From positions 20,770-84,769 of the IMG/VR virus record IMGVR_UViG_3300031787_000052: a stretch of 64,000 nt of DNA; one strand, given 5' to 3'. Below the pieces are notes generated by a model. The model did not search any database. It was not told where the DNA came from and worked only from the letters and a program-made list of their open reading frames with translations. This document shows, piece by piece, positions 33,251 through 44,600 of the stretch (within the stretch, counting starts at the first letter, position 1; each line of letters opens with the position of its first letter). The position numbers and the translations under genes were made by a program. The stretch is from a virus.

Positions 33251-35656
33251 TTAAAAATCAAATTTTACCAAAAATTGCTGAATACCCTGTCTTAATACAG
33301 GTGACTGCATTTTCGATATAATCATAAGATTTTTTTCATTATCGTAAAGACCAATGTCGGTAATGTAACTACTACCACCATTGTAAGTAGGATTAGACGG
33401 TACCAAAAATTCAGAGAAACTCAAATTAACCTTATACCTCATCTCATAAATGGTTGCTTGAATATCCGTTTCTATATTACCATAGAAATAATACTCATCA
33501 CCAAAATTTAAGGTTTGACCAGATGGGTTTAAACTAACCATAGGAATATAATCGTTGAGATTATAATAATCAGCGGCGTCATATAATTCTTGAGTGATTA
33601 CAAATGTAGATGCGGTTAATCCACTTTGTAAAATACATCCATCTACAATTGTATTACTTATTTGAGATGTAAAATCAATTATTTTCCATTCGTCAGGAAT
33701 TGGTCTTTGATTTCCTTCAACTATTTGACAGATTATTTCAATATTTTCAGCAAAGAACCCTGATGTCATAACACATCCGCCGCCGCACCCTACACATGAT
33801 AAACACGGAAACTCAGGACCAAATCTTACACTCACATTTTGTGATATTGGGTTACCACAATCTAAATTAGGTCCTTGTTGTCTAATATAATAATTACAGT
33901 GTAATGAATTTGTAAAATTAACATTGTTAGTAAATCTGTATGTAATATACATTGTTTGATTACTACCTGATAATATTCCTGTTGTTGACGCATTATCATC
34001 ACCACAAGTATTAGGTGCAACTAATGAAATTCTAGGTGCCGGTAAAGTCCAGTTTCTATTCGATTTATAGGACATAGCCGCAATTATCTCATCATCGTCA
34101 AAAATAACCAACTTATGGTCAGGGAATACTTTACCGACTCTGCTTGGGTATCCATCATCATTCGCATTAGTGTCCCATAAATGATAATATCTCATGCCAG
34201 GGTCGTTCATATCCTCATTCTTGTTAGACGTTAGATAATGAACTTGGAATAAATTTAGATTGTCGAATCCTTCGGGGTCAACATAAAATGTTTGTCCTTG
34301 GCAACAATTAGGATTTTTATGCCACATAATCCATGGGAGATGTACTTTGAAGTTTCTTGCTTGTCCCGTGGTTTCTACCGGATTATCAGGGTCAATTGAC
34401 TCCATTGCAAATTTTTCACCATAAAATAAATCTATGGTTTTATTTGTGTAATGGACAATTGCAATAGCCTTTTGTTCTTCTGGGGTAATTGTTATCCTAT
34501 CATCAAATGAATTATAAAAATAAACTGAACTACTATCAGTTTGTCCGCTTGTTGACATATAACCAAAGAATTCTTTTGACCCAATATAACTTCTTGAATT
34601 AAAATAGGAATACCCTTTGTATAAAGAAGGTATTAATCCGGCAGGGTCTTCAGACCAAGGAATATTCATATTCCATATTTTAACATCAAATTGGTCATAA
34701 CCACATATTGATTCAAAATTGATTACATCATCATTCCAATGGGCTTGTGGTGTGTAACTATCATATATCTCCGTCATGTTAGGTGGATATATTAATATTC
34801 TAGCATAGCATGAACTATTAAATACTGTAAAATCGGGTGCCGGTCTATCTAAAACTATACTACCACCACACACTTCTACTATTCTATAAGTTAAAATATG
34901 ATAACAACTTGACATTGTCATCTCACAAGTGGCAACCGGTTCAGGAGGACATAATGGCACTGGTGTTGGTTCAGGACATGGTGGGTTTGATGGGGTAGGT
35001 GTTGGCGTAACTAAACATGGGAATGGTTCGGGTACCGCAGCTGACGCCGATGGTGACGGTGGAGGAGTTGCTGAAGGTGGATATTGTATCGGATTACATC
35101 CACAATTATTAAATCCGGCACCATCGTAGTAAATAGTTACAATATCACCGGCTTGTGGTAATCTTAAAGTATTAGCGTTACATGCGTTATATATTAACTC
35201 AATAGTGTTAGTACCATTGATAGTTGACATATTTGATACATAGTTAGAATTAACCACATATTGCCCATTTGTTAAAACAGTCCATGAGGTTGGTAAAAAT
35301 GACGTATCAGCATTAAAAAATCCTCTCATTACTGCCGTATTATACACAGGACTTACTATTGAATCCATGTAAGGAATTCCATAGGTGTTTCCACCATTAC
35401 CATCAACATAATAAGGGTATTTTACGTACTGTTTGTTTGATTGTGGTACTCCGGCAGAATTATGGTCGTTGAATCCGGCTTCAAGAATATTTGTGTCAAA
35501 TTGATTGTAAAAATCCTCAAGTCCATTGTACGAAACTTCACTATCACCTATTTGAAAATAGGTAATATTGAATTTACCTTGTGATAATTTTTTTCGTCCT
35601 GCGTCAGTAAGTTTTGTATTTATTAATCCTGACGTATTTTTGAGTATATATCCCAT
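33251..35656 (-). CDS. Large tail/baseplate structural protein with Cys- and Pro-rich insert
   Basis: An 801-aa protein. The N-terminal block (SGLINTKLTDAGRKKLSQG, then ITYFQIGDSEVSY) resembles N-terminal attachment domains of phage tail-fibre-like proteins (T-x-x-G-x-x-x-L, GDSE). A Pro/Ser/Cys-rich linker follows near nt 34920-35100 (PPSATPPPSPSASAAVPEP), then long beta-rich regions with paired Cys (CLSCVGCGGGC near nt 33785-33815). It lies downstream of the SprB-like genes in the tail cluster. Likely a virion surface protein. I recognise no enzyme motif. Confidence 0.65.
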   Translation of the reverse strand: MGYILKNTSGLINTKLTDAGRKKLSQGKFNITYFQIGDSEVSYNGLEDFYNQFDTNILEAGFNDHNSAGVPQSNKQYVKYPYYVDGNGGNTYGIPYMDSIVSPVYNTAVMRGFFNADTSFLPTSWTVLTNGQYVVNSNYVSNMSTINGTNTIELIYNACNANTLRLPQAGDIVTIYYDGAGFNNCGCNPIQYPPSATPPPSPSASAAVPEPFPCLVTPTPTPSNPPCPEPTPVPLCPPEPVATCEMTMSSCYHILTYRIVEVCGGSIVLDRPAPDFTVFNSSCYARILIYPPNMTEIYDSYTPQAHWNDDVINFESICGYDQFDVKIWNMNIPWSEDPAGLIPSLYKGYSYFNSRSYIGSKEFFGYMSTSGQTDSSSVYFYNSFDDRITITPEEQKAIAIVHYTNKTIDLFYGEKFAMESIDPDNPVETTGQARNFKVHLPWIMWHKNPNCCQGQTFYVDPEGFDNLNLFQVHYLTSNKNEDMNDPGMRYYHLWDTNANDDGYPSRVGKVFPDHKLVIFDDDEIIAAMSYKSNRNWTLPAPRISLVAPNTCGDDNASTTGILSGSNQTMYITYRFTNNVNFTNSLHCNYYIRQQGPNLDCGNPISQNVSVRFGPEFPCLSCVGCGGGCVMTSGFFAENIEIICQIVEGNQRPIPDEWKIIDFTSQISNTIVDGCILQSGLTASTFVITQELYDAADYYNLNDYIPMVSLNPSGQTLNFGDEYYFYGNIETDIQATIYEMRYKVNLSFSEFLVPSNPTYNGGSSYITDIGLYDNEKNLMIISKMQSPVLRQGIQQFLVKFDF

Positions 35657-35682
35657 TGTCTATAAATATAGAAAAACTTTTT

Positions 35683-38157
35683 TTATACTGTAATGTTTGA
35701 AACACCGCAATTACTACATCCACTTATTGTTAAATTTGTTAATGTAAAATCATCAATAGATTCTCCTATGTAACACTTGTCTATTGAATTTCTTGTTACA
35801 CTAGTTGATGTAATTAGAGACAGTGTGTCCGTCTTTGAGTATTTTACAGATGTCCAAGTTTCTGTTAAATTATTTACATAAATTACTTTCTGTTGGCAAC
35901 CTGAATTTGTATTTAGAGTCGTACCTGTATCTGATACCACCGTAGATGCTGTGTAATTAAATGAATTCTTTTTCAGTAAACTACTCGTAACTAAAGTAGC
36001 TGCAGTTAATGATGGAGACCTTCTAAAGGTATCCGTATGTATTAAATCAAAAGTTAGAACAACTCCATCGGGTAAATCAGGAGTTACCTTAATAGTCGAT
36101 GTAAATTGTCTTGTAGTTACATTAGAAGCACTTCTAGGTATTACGTTGCTTGTTTCAAGCGATACTTGGTAAATAGTAGGTCCTACAGGTCCGAACAAAG
36201 TAACCTGATTACTGTACGTATTACCTGAAGAATCTTTTATAATTGTATTATAACTGCCAGGTCCTAATTTACTGAACAGTGGTGAAGATTTATATGTTAA
36301 TCCTCCGTCTATTGAATACTGGTAGGGTGGATATCCTCCTGAAGCCCTAAAAGTTATGTTACCGTCATTTATTATTCCGGTATCTTCTGCGGTAGTAACC
36401 GCACTACGAGTTCCTCCACCTGTAACATTTTGATTACAAGAATCTCCCAAAATATCTAAACAATAATTTGTTATTGAAGTTTGTCCCCCCGCGCTTTGAG
36501 CGGTTTGACATGGCTCTTCAATAACCCCTCCCGTTACTGTTGTCCCAACTCTTCTACATATACAAGCTCTCGCATTTACTCCTATACCTCCAGGTACAGA
36601 TATCTGTGCGGGATTACCATCACAATCTGTGTAAAATGCGATTCCGGGGTAAGTACTTATTGTTCTAACCGCAATACACTCGCATTGATATCCACCAAGG
36701 GTTGTAGTTCCGTCTCTACCCTCCGTATCATTAAATGGTATATCTCCCGTGGATGGATTATTAGTTGTTAAAGCCCCTCCTAAATTATTTCCAGAAACTA
36801 AACCGCTAGTATTACCTCCAAGTCCTCCTCCGATTACACTTCCCCCACCGCTTGTGTTGTTATTACTTCCATTGAGGGATGCTGTTCCGACTGTAGTACT
36901 TGGAGTACAATTACCTTCATATATTGTTGCAAAACTAGGTGGTGTTGTACCAGGTTGTTGCCATCCTGTTAATGGCGGTATCGATGGATTTGAATTAGTC
37001 GGATTAGTATACTTAGGATTTGTTGTAAAATCAATTACCCATCTACCTCCATTAGTAGTTTGCCAAGTAAGAATATACGTACCATCAGAAGATTGCCATG
37101 AAGGATACCCATTAATCTGTCCTGTATAAAATAAATCAATTACACCTTCATATAATGGGTCACCAGGACCTTTGATTTGTCTATAAGTAAAACACAAATT
37201 TCCGTAAGATGCACATTCACCTAAAATACCTATAACAGACCCTTGATTTTGCGGGTCCAAAAATACCCACCCTGATAACGGTGTGATATCTGTTGTATAG
37301 TTTATAACATTACCTTGGGTTAGTGTGCCGTCTAATACCCAACTATTAGGGACTTGGTCTGTGGACCAATATATATTATAGTTATTATTACTTAAATACT
37401 GAGGCATACTGTTTAACAATTCCCCAGTATATGTAAAATACATGTTAATTGTTTGTGGTGGCCTAATATTAGTCAATGTTAAGCAGAATGAAGGATAACT
37501 AGGGTCCGGGGTCGGCGTAACTGTTTGTGTAACTGTTGGTGTGTTGGTTAATCTAGTTTCTGTAGGCACTGGAGTTGGAGCGGTTAAAGTACAAGTAGTA
37601 TAAGCCGTGAAATCACCATAATAATCCACAACAATTGAGCTATAGCTCCCAACACCTAAATTAGTTAGAAGTAATCCATTACCTCCAGTACTCCACGTAA
37701 CAGTATAAGGTGGTGTTCCACCTGTGATTATTAGTGACAAAGACCCATCAGGTATTGTCGTCAAAGTTGGATTTGCACCAACACATTGAACTCCCATTGG
37801 GAATATAACTATAGGGTCACATTCATTTCTTTTTAGTATTCCATTACCACATCTAGTATCTGAACTATAATAGATTGTAGGAGTTGGGGTTGGCACAGGT
37901 GGGAAACATCCACCAGTTGACCCTGTACACAATGAACAACTATTATAACTGGTTAGAGTATAATTCGCATCATCTAATATGATTTCACCTGCTGGGGATG
38001 AGGAAACACTTATGGCCCTCACACATCCTGACAAAATTAATGATTCTAAAAAATAGACCTGATTTGACGCAAAACTTGGTTGACCAATATCATTTGCCGA
38101 TATGGTTGTTCCTAAATTACTACAACAAAATTCAAAATTATAAAAATTAGCAGCCAT
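35683..38157 (-). CDS. Structural protein with F, C and SprB-like domains
   Basis: An 824-aa mosaic. Residues 1-80 (FEFCCSNLG, VYFLESLILSGCVRAISV, NSCSLC) match the F module of the giant adhesins without its usual preceding linker. A SprB-like repeat follows (DGSLSLIITGGTPPYTVTW, then NLGVGSYSSIVVD). The middle has two related segments describing 'CLTLTNI' and 'CFTYRQIKG' strands. A C module lies near nt 36485-36695 (YQCECIAVRTIS, YTDCDGNPAQISVPGG), and a second SprB-like unit near nt 36230-36360 (SGGYPPYQYSIDGGLTY, LGPGSYNTIIKDSSG). Only short Thr-Pro stretches occur. It links the tail cluster to the adhesin locus by shared parts. Surface location inferred. Confidence 0.7.
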   Translation of the reverse strand: MAANFYNFEFCCSNLGTTISANDIGQPSFASNQVYFLESLILSGCVRAISVSSSPAGEIILDDANYTLTSYNSCSLCTGSTGGCFPPVPTPTPTIYYSSDTRCGNGILKRNECDPIVIFPMGVQCVGANPTLTTIPDGSLSLIITGGTPPYTVTWSTGGNGLLLTNLGVGSYSSIVVDYYGDFTAYTTCTLTAPTPVPTETRLTNTPTVTQTVTPTPDPSYPSFCLTLTNIRPPQTINMYFTYTGELLNSMPQYLSNNNYNIYWSTDQVPNSWVLDGTLTQGNVINYTTDITPLSGWVFLDPQNQGSVIGILGECASYGNLCFTYRQIKGPGDPLYEGVIDLFYTGQINGYPSWQSSDGTYILTWQTTNGGRWVIDFTTNPKYTNPTNSNPSIPPLTGWQQPGTTPPSFATIYEGNCTPSTTVGTASLNGSNNNTSGGGSVIGGGLGGNTSGLVSGNNLGGALTTNNPSTGDIPFNDTEGRDGTTTLGGYQCECIAVRTISTYPGIAFYTDCDGNPAQISVPGGIGVNARACICRRVGTTVTGGVIEEPCQTAQSAGGQTSITNYCLDILGDSCNQNVTGGGTRSAVTTAEDTGIINDGNITFRASGGYPPYQYSIDGGLTYKSSPLFSKLGPGSYNTIIKDSSGNTYSNQVTLFGPVGPTIYQVSLETSNVIPRSASNVTTRQFTSTIKVTPDLPDGVVLTFDLIHTDTFRRSPSLTAATLVTSSLLKKNSFNYTASTVVSDTGTTLNTNSGCQQKVIYVNNLTETWTSVKYSKTDTLSLITSTSVTRNSIDKCYIGESIDDFTLTNLTISGCSNCGVSNITV

Positions 38158-38187
38158 TTATTTTTAAGTAATCTTTTAATTTATTCT

Positions 38188-41100
38188 TTAGGTTATACAT
38201 CTCATATTAAATTCGTAATTACCCCCCGCAAAAGCCGCACAAATAGTAACAATTTCAACGTAAGTTGGGTTTGGTAAAGTTTTTGTAAACTGAAGTTTTA
38301 TATCAGTATCACTTGCTAAAGAAGCCGGAGTCGGGTAATTCTCCACAACCCCTATTTGATTTCCAACCGAACCAAACAATCTTTGCGGAGTTAATGGAGC
38401 AACATCATTAGCAGTATAGCTAACATTTATTGTTCCATTTGAGGTCCAATCTGAATTAGGGAATACTTGAGTAGCATTACCGGTACCAGGAGTATAATTA
38501 TATTTATTTAATTGGGTGTATTGTATAATTTCATTAATACTAATATTCAAACCCGCATTATCATTTACACCAGTCAAGAATAATGAGTCAGCAACTATGT
38601 TTCCATTCCAAATTATTTGGTGTCTAGAATTAGTACTTCCCTGTATTGTTAATTCTGCAATTCCTGTTGCAGACCCCAAATTAACTCTTGTTACAAAATA
38701 ACCACCTGTTGTATTATTCAGGTTAATAAACCCTAATGTACTATTTTGTCCACATGGTAATGTTGGTAAAACAAATTCTGGTGTGAAACAACTATTACCT
38801 TGATATAAGCTAGGGGTTATTACCGCTCCTCCGATAGAACCATATGATAATACGCTATTTGGTTGGGATAAAGTGACTTGATATATATTAGCAGCATCAT
38901 CAACCAAATAAATTATAGAATTATTTACCAAATCAGGATTAAAGAATAATCCTGAAGGAACACCTACTATAGTAGGTGTTAATTCCAATGTGAATGTAGT
39001 CGAATAATCGAAAGTACTAACGATTTTTAAGTAATAATCGACAAATGGTTCATTCAGATTATTTTGAATTAACACATAGAAGTTTCCGTCATTTCCATTA
39101 ACTATACTTCCTACAACTTCTTCGAAGTTTTCTAAATTAACTTTATTTGTAACAACAGGAGATATTCCTGAAACATTTATTTCAATATATCTATTAGGTG
39201 TTACATCCGCATTTGTTGTAATTAATATATTACCTGATTTAACTCCTATTGCATTACCAATCGCAAATCCTAAAGTTATTGTTCTATTATATAAAGCGGT
39301 AAATGGATTCAGAGTAATATCCCATTCTCTAATTGAGGTTGAACCGGCTGATGTAGTGTACGCCCACAATTTTGTATTGGTATAGGCAATACTTGGGGTA
39401 TCAAAATTATATCCATCAACACTTAATAAAGTGCTCGTATCTGAACTTAAAACATAATTATATATTTGGGATGAAGCGTCGGTATATATCATATCACATG
39501 TGTTAAATACAGGTCCTGGTATTGGTATAACTTTACATACACAGGAAATGTCATACGAAATTTTGAAATCAACGCTTACTTCAGCACTGTTCAAACTTAA
39601 TCCACTATCAGTACAACTACTTTGAAGAGTTATACTATTTTGAGCAGGGTCTATGGTGACATTACCAATTGAATCGAAAGATGTTAAAATAGAATCTATC
39701 GTATTAAACCACAATTGGTCTGATGGATAGTCACCTAAACTGTTACTTGTATAAAATGGTTGCTCGACAACTGTCCCATCAACACTAATTACCGCAGTAA
39801 AAATAGCCTCATTTAAAATACAGTTCGTTTCACCCGAAGTTAAATCGTAAAACCCTTCTAAAAACATATTTTGGGGTCTCTTTAAAACTGTTAAACCATT
39901 TGATACAAACTCTGTTTGGCAATAGTTATACGTTTCATATCCACCTCTGTTATTATACCCTACCAAAGTCAATTGATGACTCAATTGGCACCCATTAGCA
40001 TCGGTAATAAGAACACTATATGTTCCGGCTGAAAGATTAGTTAAATTCAAACCTGTTTGACCATTAACATTATCACTCCATTGTATATTATAAGGTGCAG
40101 GCCCTTCGGTTATATAAACCTGAATTGTTCCATCGTTACCAAAATTTAGATTGGTTCCTGCCATAGAAAAATCAATGCTATCAGCTGCGGTTACCGTTAC
40201 ATTTTGTACTTGTGAACATAGTAAAGCGTCAGTTACTGTTAATTGGTAACTACCTGAAAATAAATTGTTAAATGTGACTACGGTCTGTGATGTATTACTA
40301 ATTGTAGGTTGCCCTGTTAATTGATAACTTAAAGGTAAGGTAAACCCTGAAGATACTCTTGCAGATATACTACCATTACTACCATTACAGGTTGTTCCTG
40401 TGGAGGAAGTCGTTACGGTATATTTTTCAATATTATTAATTGTATACGTATTTGTGAAAGTACACGGACCATTTGAAATTGTTAGTGTATATGTGCCGGC
40501 GGATAGTCCTTGAAACTGATTTGAGTTCCCGTTTACTGTTTGCTGTATCGAATTACCCGATGGATAAGTAAGAGTATACGTAAATGGGGGGTTTCCTCCA
40601 ATTAGTGTTATGGGGCTCAATGCTCCTGAAGAATTGTTACAAGTTGAGTTAACAACTCCAATGTTTCCTATAGTAAATCCATTTGGGGTTACAAGTGTTT
40701 GTGAAATACTAGTAGAACATAAGGCTGCGTCAGTGATTGTAATGGAATAGTTACCAGATGGTATTCCAGTTAAACTAAATGTTTCGCTAAAAGTAATTAA
40801 ACTTTGTCCATTACTACCAAGATAATAATATGGAGTTGTTCCTCCTGTAACTACTATGGTTATTTGACCATCATTACCCGAACAAGACGGTGGGATAGTA
40901 ATCAATTCAGCAACCCCTATCGCCCTTACCATACCTACTGTAACATTTTTTGATTTCCTACATCCTGTCGCATCAACTACTGTGACAGAATAATTACCAT
41001 TTGATAAACCTGTTATCGAAGGTTCAATACTTCCAGTATTCCATTGATACGTGTATGGTTCGGTTCCCGTTAGGCCGGTTACGAATACTTTACCGGTGTT

Positions 41101-41676
41101 AGTTGTACATGGTGAATCGTTTACTATGTAAAAACCGTAATCAAACGGAGTTGAGGGTTTAATTATACAACTTTCAGACCTACCTGTACATCCCCCTCCG
41201 TCATTTACCACCACATAATAAGTACCTCCTGACAAATCTCTGAAAACAAAATCATCTAAAGAAGAAACTCCTGAAGTAACATAACCTCTTGTGTTTTCAT
41301 ATAAAAAATATTGGGTTAATTGTAAGTTATTATCAGTTCTTGCGGTAATCGACCCGTTTGGTGCATCACAAGTTGTATTTGCATGGTCCAATAAAGAAAC
41401 ACATACTCCATCAGATATTATTACGTTAACTATTTGTCTAGTGGGTGGGACACAACTATCTGTGATTTGTAATGAATACGTGTTTGGTGTTAGATTACTT
41501 ATAGTTAACTCACTTACCCCATCCCCAAAAGGGATTGGTAATGGGTCGTCAAATGGTGAAAAAAATTGGTAAAAAAACGGAGCCCTACCTTGTACCTGAA
41601 GATTGAACGCCCCAAGACCTTGGTTAGTACAATCGCCAGTCACTGATAATCTATATGTTAAACTACATATCGCCAT
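38188..41676 (-). CDS. Tail protein with seven SprB-like repeats and a P (propeller-like) domain
   Basis: A 1162-aa protein in three parts. Residues 1 to about 570 are seven SprB-like units, each ending in the G-(T/N)Y-x-(V/I)-x-(V/I)-x-D-(A)-x-GC pattern (NGNYSVTVVDATGC, SGNYSITITDAALC, SAGTYSVLITDANGC), a repeat typical of Bacteroidota surface adhesins such as SprB. Residues about 573-715 match the C-terminus of the next gene upstream (1001 aa). Residues about 715-975 form a P domain (IAYTNTKLWAYT, IREWDITLNPFTALYNR) like those of the 3782-aa adhesin. The C-terminal 185 residues are beta-rich and unassigned. No membrane segment. Probably a virion appendage contacting the host. Confidence 0.75.
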   Translation of the reverse strand: MAICSLTYRLSVTGDCTNQGLGAFNLQVQGRAPFFYQFFSPFDDPLPIPFGDGVSELTISNLTPNTYSLQITDSCVPPTRQIVNVIISDGVCVSLLDHANTTCDAPNGSITARTDNNLQLTQYFLYENTRGYVTSGVSSLDDFVFRDLSGGTYYVVVNDGGGCTGRSESCIIKPSTPFDYGFYIVNDSPCTTNTGKVFVTGLTGTEPYTYQWNTGSIEPSITGLSNGNYSVTVVDATGCRKSKNVTVGMVRAIGVAELITIPPSCSGNDGQITIVVTGGTTPYYYLGSNGQSLITFSETFSLTGIPSGNYSITITDAALCSTSISQTLVTPNGFTIGNIGVVNSTCNNSSGALSPITLIGGNPPFTYTLTYPSGNSIQQTVNGNSNQFQGLSAGTYTLTISNGPCTFTNTYTINNIEKYTVTTSSTGTTCNGSNGSISARVSSGFTLPLSYQLTGQPTISNTSQTVVTFNNLFSGSYQLTVTDALLCSQVQNVTVTAADSIDFSMAGTNLNFGNDGTIQVYITEGPAPYNIQWSDNVNGQTGLNLTNLSAGTYSVLITDANGCQLSHQLTLVGYNNRGGYETYNYCQTEFVSNGLTVLKRPQNMFLEGFYDLTSGETNCILNEAIFTAVISVDGTVVEQPFYTSNSLGDYPSDQLWFNTIDSILTSFDSIGNVTIDPAQNSITLQSSCTDSGLSLNSAEVSVDFKISYDISCVCKVIPIPGPVFNTCDMIYTDASSQIYNYVLSSDTSTLLSVDGYNFDTPSIAYTNTKLWAYTTSAGSTSIREWDITLNPFTALYNRTITLGFAIGNAIGVKSGNILITTNADVTPNRYIEINVSGISPVVTNKVNLENFEEVVGSIVNGNDGNFYVLIQNNLNEPFVDYYLKIVSTFDYSTTFTLELTPTIVGVPSGLFFNPDLVNNSIIYLVDDAANIYQVTLSQPNSVLSYGSIGGAVITPSLYQGNSCFTPEFVLPTLPCGQNSTLGFINLNNTTGGYFVTRVNLGSATGIAELTIQGSTNSRHQIIWNGNIVADSLFLTGVNDNAGLNISINEIIQYTQLNKYNYTPGTGNATQVFPNSDWTSNGTINVSYTANDVAPLTPQRLFGSVGNQIGVVENYPTPASLASDTDIKLQFTKTLPNPTYVEIVTICAAFAGGNYEFNMRCIT

Positions 41677-44600
41677 TAATTACAACTTATTGTAAATTCT
41701 ATACCTACATTTATTTCTAACAAAATACCACTACTGTTCAATGAACATATATTATTAATCACTACAACTTCATCAGTATCTGTTAAATAGTAACTATAAC
41801 CATAATTAGATAAAGACATTAGGGCTTCATTTATACCGTTATACCAATCCGAATTAGAAGGATAACTCAATCCATCTAAATTATAACCAACTCCATTAAA
41901 AAATGGGTACTGCGTTAACTGAATCCCCTGTAATCTGATGTCAACATACCAAATAGAATTTATACTATCCGAAACACATTGATTTAAACTCAATCCATTA
42001 TTGGTTAAATACTTATTTACAATGTTACCTAATATAGCGGCAAAACTTTGTATTTGACTTGAGTTCGGATTCCATGGATATAGGGAACAAGTCGCTGTTT
42101 GAACGGGACAATTATCTGTGAATATATTATCCGTAACGGTACAGGGTTTGCAGGGTATTGCAACAATCTGGCAACCAGCCTGTCTTCTCCAAACATATTT
42201 TTGTCTGTGAAAAATTGAATTTTCATATTTGATACCTGTATTCCATAAAGTTGTTGCGGGTATCATCTGTTCAACTAGTCTAATCCAATAATCCCCCATA
42301 TCCTGAACATACTCCATCATACTTTGGTAATTGAAGTTGTTATTTTCAATTCCCACATTTTTTTGTGATTCTAGGTATCTCCAATATATTGATTCTAAAG
42401 TCGGGTATGCTCCAAAATATTGTCTGTTTCTAACATTGATTGTGTTCTGCCAAAATGTTTGAGCAAATTCAAAAAATGTTTTCTGTCTTGGTTGTGGATT
42501 AATTACCGTCCAATCGACCCCATCTCTACTCGGATACATAGTATAAGGGTCAGGATTACACCTTGTAGGTTGTACCCACCCAAGTCCTTGGTTTGCAATA
42601 GGATAATTATATTGTCTTGACATATACCACACATCATATAACAATCCTTGTCCAGGATTCATGAATAGGTCTATGTTCTTGGCATTTAATACTAACTTTT
42701 CATTATCAACATAATAACGAGCGTTAAAGTTACCATCTAAATTTTCTCTGAGTCCAGTTTCAGCATCAGTCCAACTCTTATTGTTATCGGGTATTTGAGT
42801 CAATTTGAAACCCATGCTCATATACGGGAAATTTCTATATCTATCTAAATAAATTTGTCCATATGTATATGGGATTAAGCTCGTCTGATAGTCAGGATTT
42901 GCCCCTGTGAATACGCTTGTTGTTAAATTAGGTTGAGCCGGAGACCTATGTTTTGGCGTCGATTCAAACCAACCACTACCAATCTGAAAGAAGTAATTTT
43001 CTGTGTCATTAGGAGCAATCGGATATCCTTGTTCGTCAATCGGATAAGCACCTATCCCTATATTAACATCATCAATAATAAAATTGGTGGTAAACCCTGT
43101 ATATTTAACCCCGAATATTGAGAACACATCTGTCGGGTCTAAAACCGCGACCTGTTCCAAATAAGTACCACCCGATATAAGAGCAAACTTTTTATCAAAT
43201 TGACTTAATTTAATCTTTTGGTCCGCAACATAAACATATTCATTAAAATCAACAAGAGCATCGGGAGCCCCAATCAATCTCATCAATACCTCAATTGATT
43301 TACGAGTACCCTTTGATTTGAATAGAAAAGCCGCGTTTAGACATAAATTTCTATAATATTGATAATTTAACTCATCGGGTGTTTGTTGTATTGAGACTCC
43401 CGCAAAGCTAGATTTATCATTGTTTTTTTGTCCGAAAACCGAACTTAAAAAGTCTGAATTAGTTATTGGTGATATGTCAGTGTTAAACCCTAAAGTTTGA
43501 GCTAAATTCTTTAAAAGTTGTGAAGGTATATCATTTCCGGTGTTATAATTTACGGAATTCATAAACCCTAAAGCGGTTATGTACTTTTTAGTATCATCGA
43601 AACTTCTACCAAAAATTTGTAATATTTTTTCAACTTTTTGTCCTTGTGTATCAAAGTCTTTAAATGCCCCTGTCACTAAAAATCTACTTACCAAGTTGGT
43701 CAAGTATCCATCAAAATTCTCACTAGCTTCACCTATCTTTTCAATATAGTTTGTAAAATTAGGCGTTCTGATATCCAAATTCCATCTTCCATCTAAAGGC
43801 CAACTTATATTTTGTGTTGCAACATAAAATCTTCCATCATCAGCCTCAAGTGGTATCTTAAATGCAGCAGTATAAATCGGAGTAAGATTTCTGTTTAATA
43901 GAAAATTTTCAACCTCGTCTAAATCTTCGTTGAATACTTTTGAGACTTGTTGGTCGTTCGGTCTTATTATAAGAGTATCACTAACATCAGTAACCCCACT
44001 GAACGGTCTTCCCTCAACATATATTTTTAATACCCCTGTTGATAAACTATCTGTAGGAATAATTCTTTTGATGTTGTATCCAACACCATTAACATACAAT
44101 GAATAATTAATATATTCAACCGTCATGTTCCTGAGTGGTGATACCTGAACTTCCTTTAACTGTAAATTACGTGTTGCGTTTACTGTAAAATCAACACCAA
44201 ATGGGTTAGCCATTTTAGCAACGGATATCTCCATACTACTTTGGTCATCGATTGGGTAATATACAATATTGTAAGCCGTCGCACCCTTGGTGTAGTCCAT
44301 ACCAAGTTTATTAACTTCAATACCCGCGGGGAACTTACTAATAACCGTTGTTATAGATGCCGACATCCTTTTAGACATCGAACCATACTGAACAAAATTT
44401 GTAATTTGAGATAAATCAAAATTAGGATAAACCTTAAAGTTATTCTCAAATATTAACTTTGATTGATTTACTGACCCGATACCAAGTGAGTCCAAACTAA
44501 CTGGGTCTGAAAATGTACCGGTATTAAATGTTCTATTAACTTTTTCTACGACCCCTGTTGAGAACTCGAAATTTGCTTGCGTTAACCCTCCTCCCGTGGT

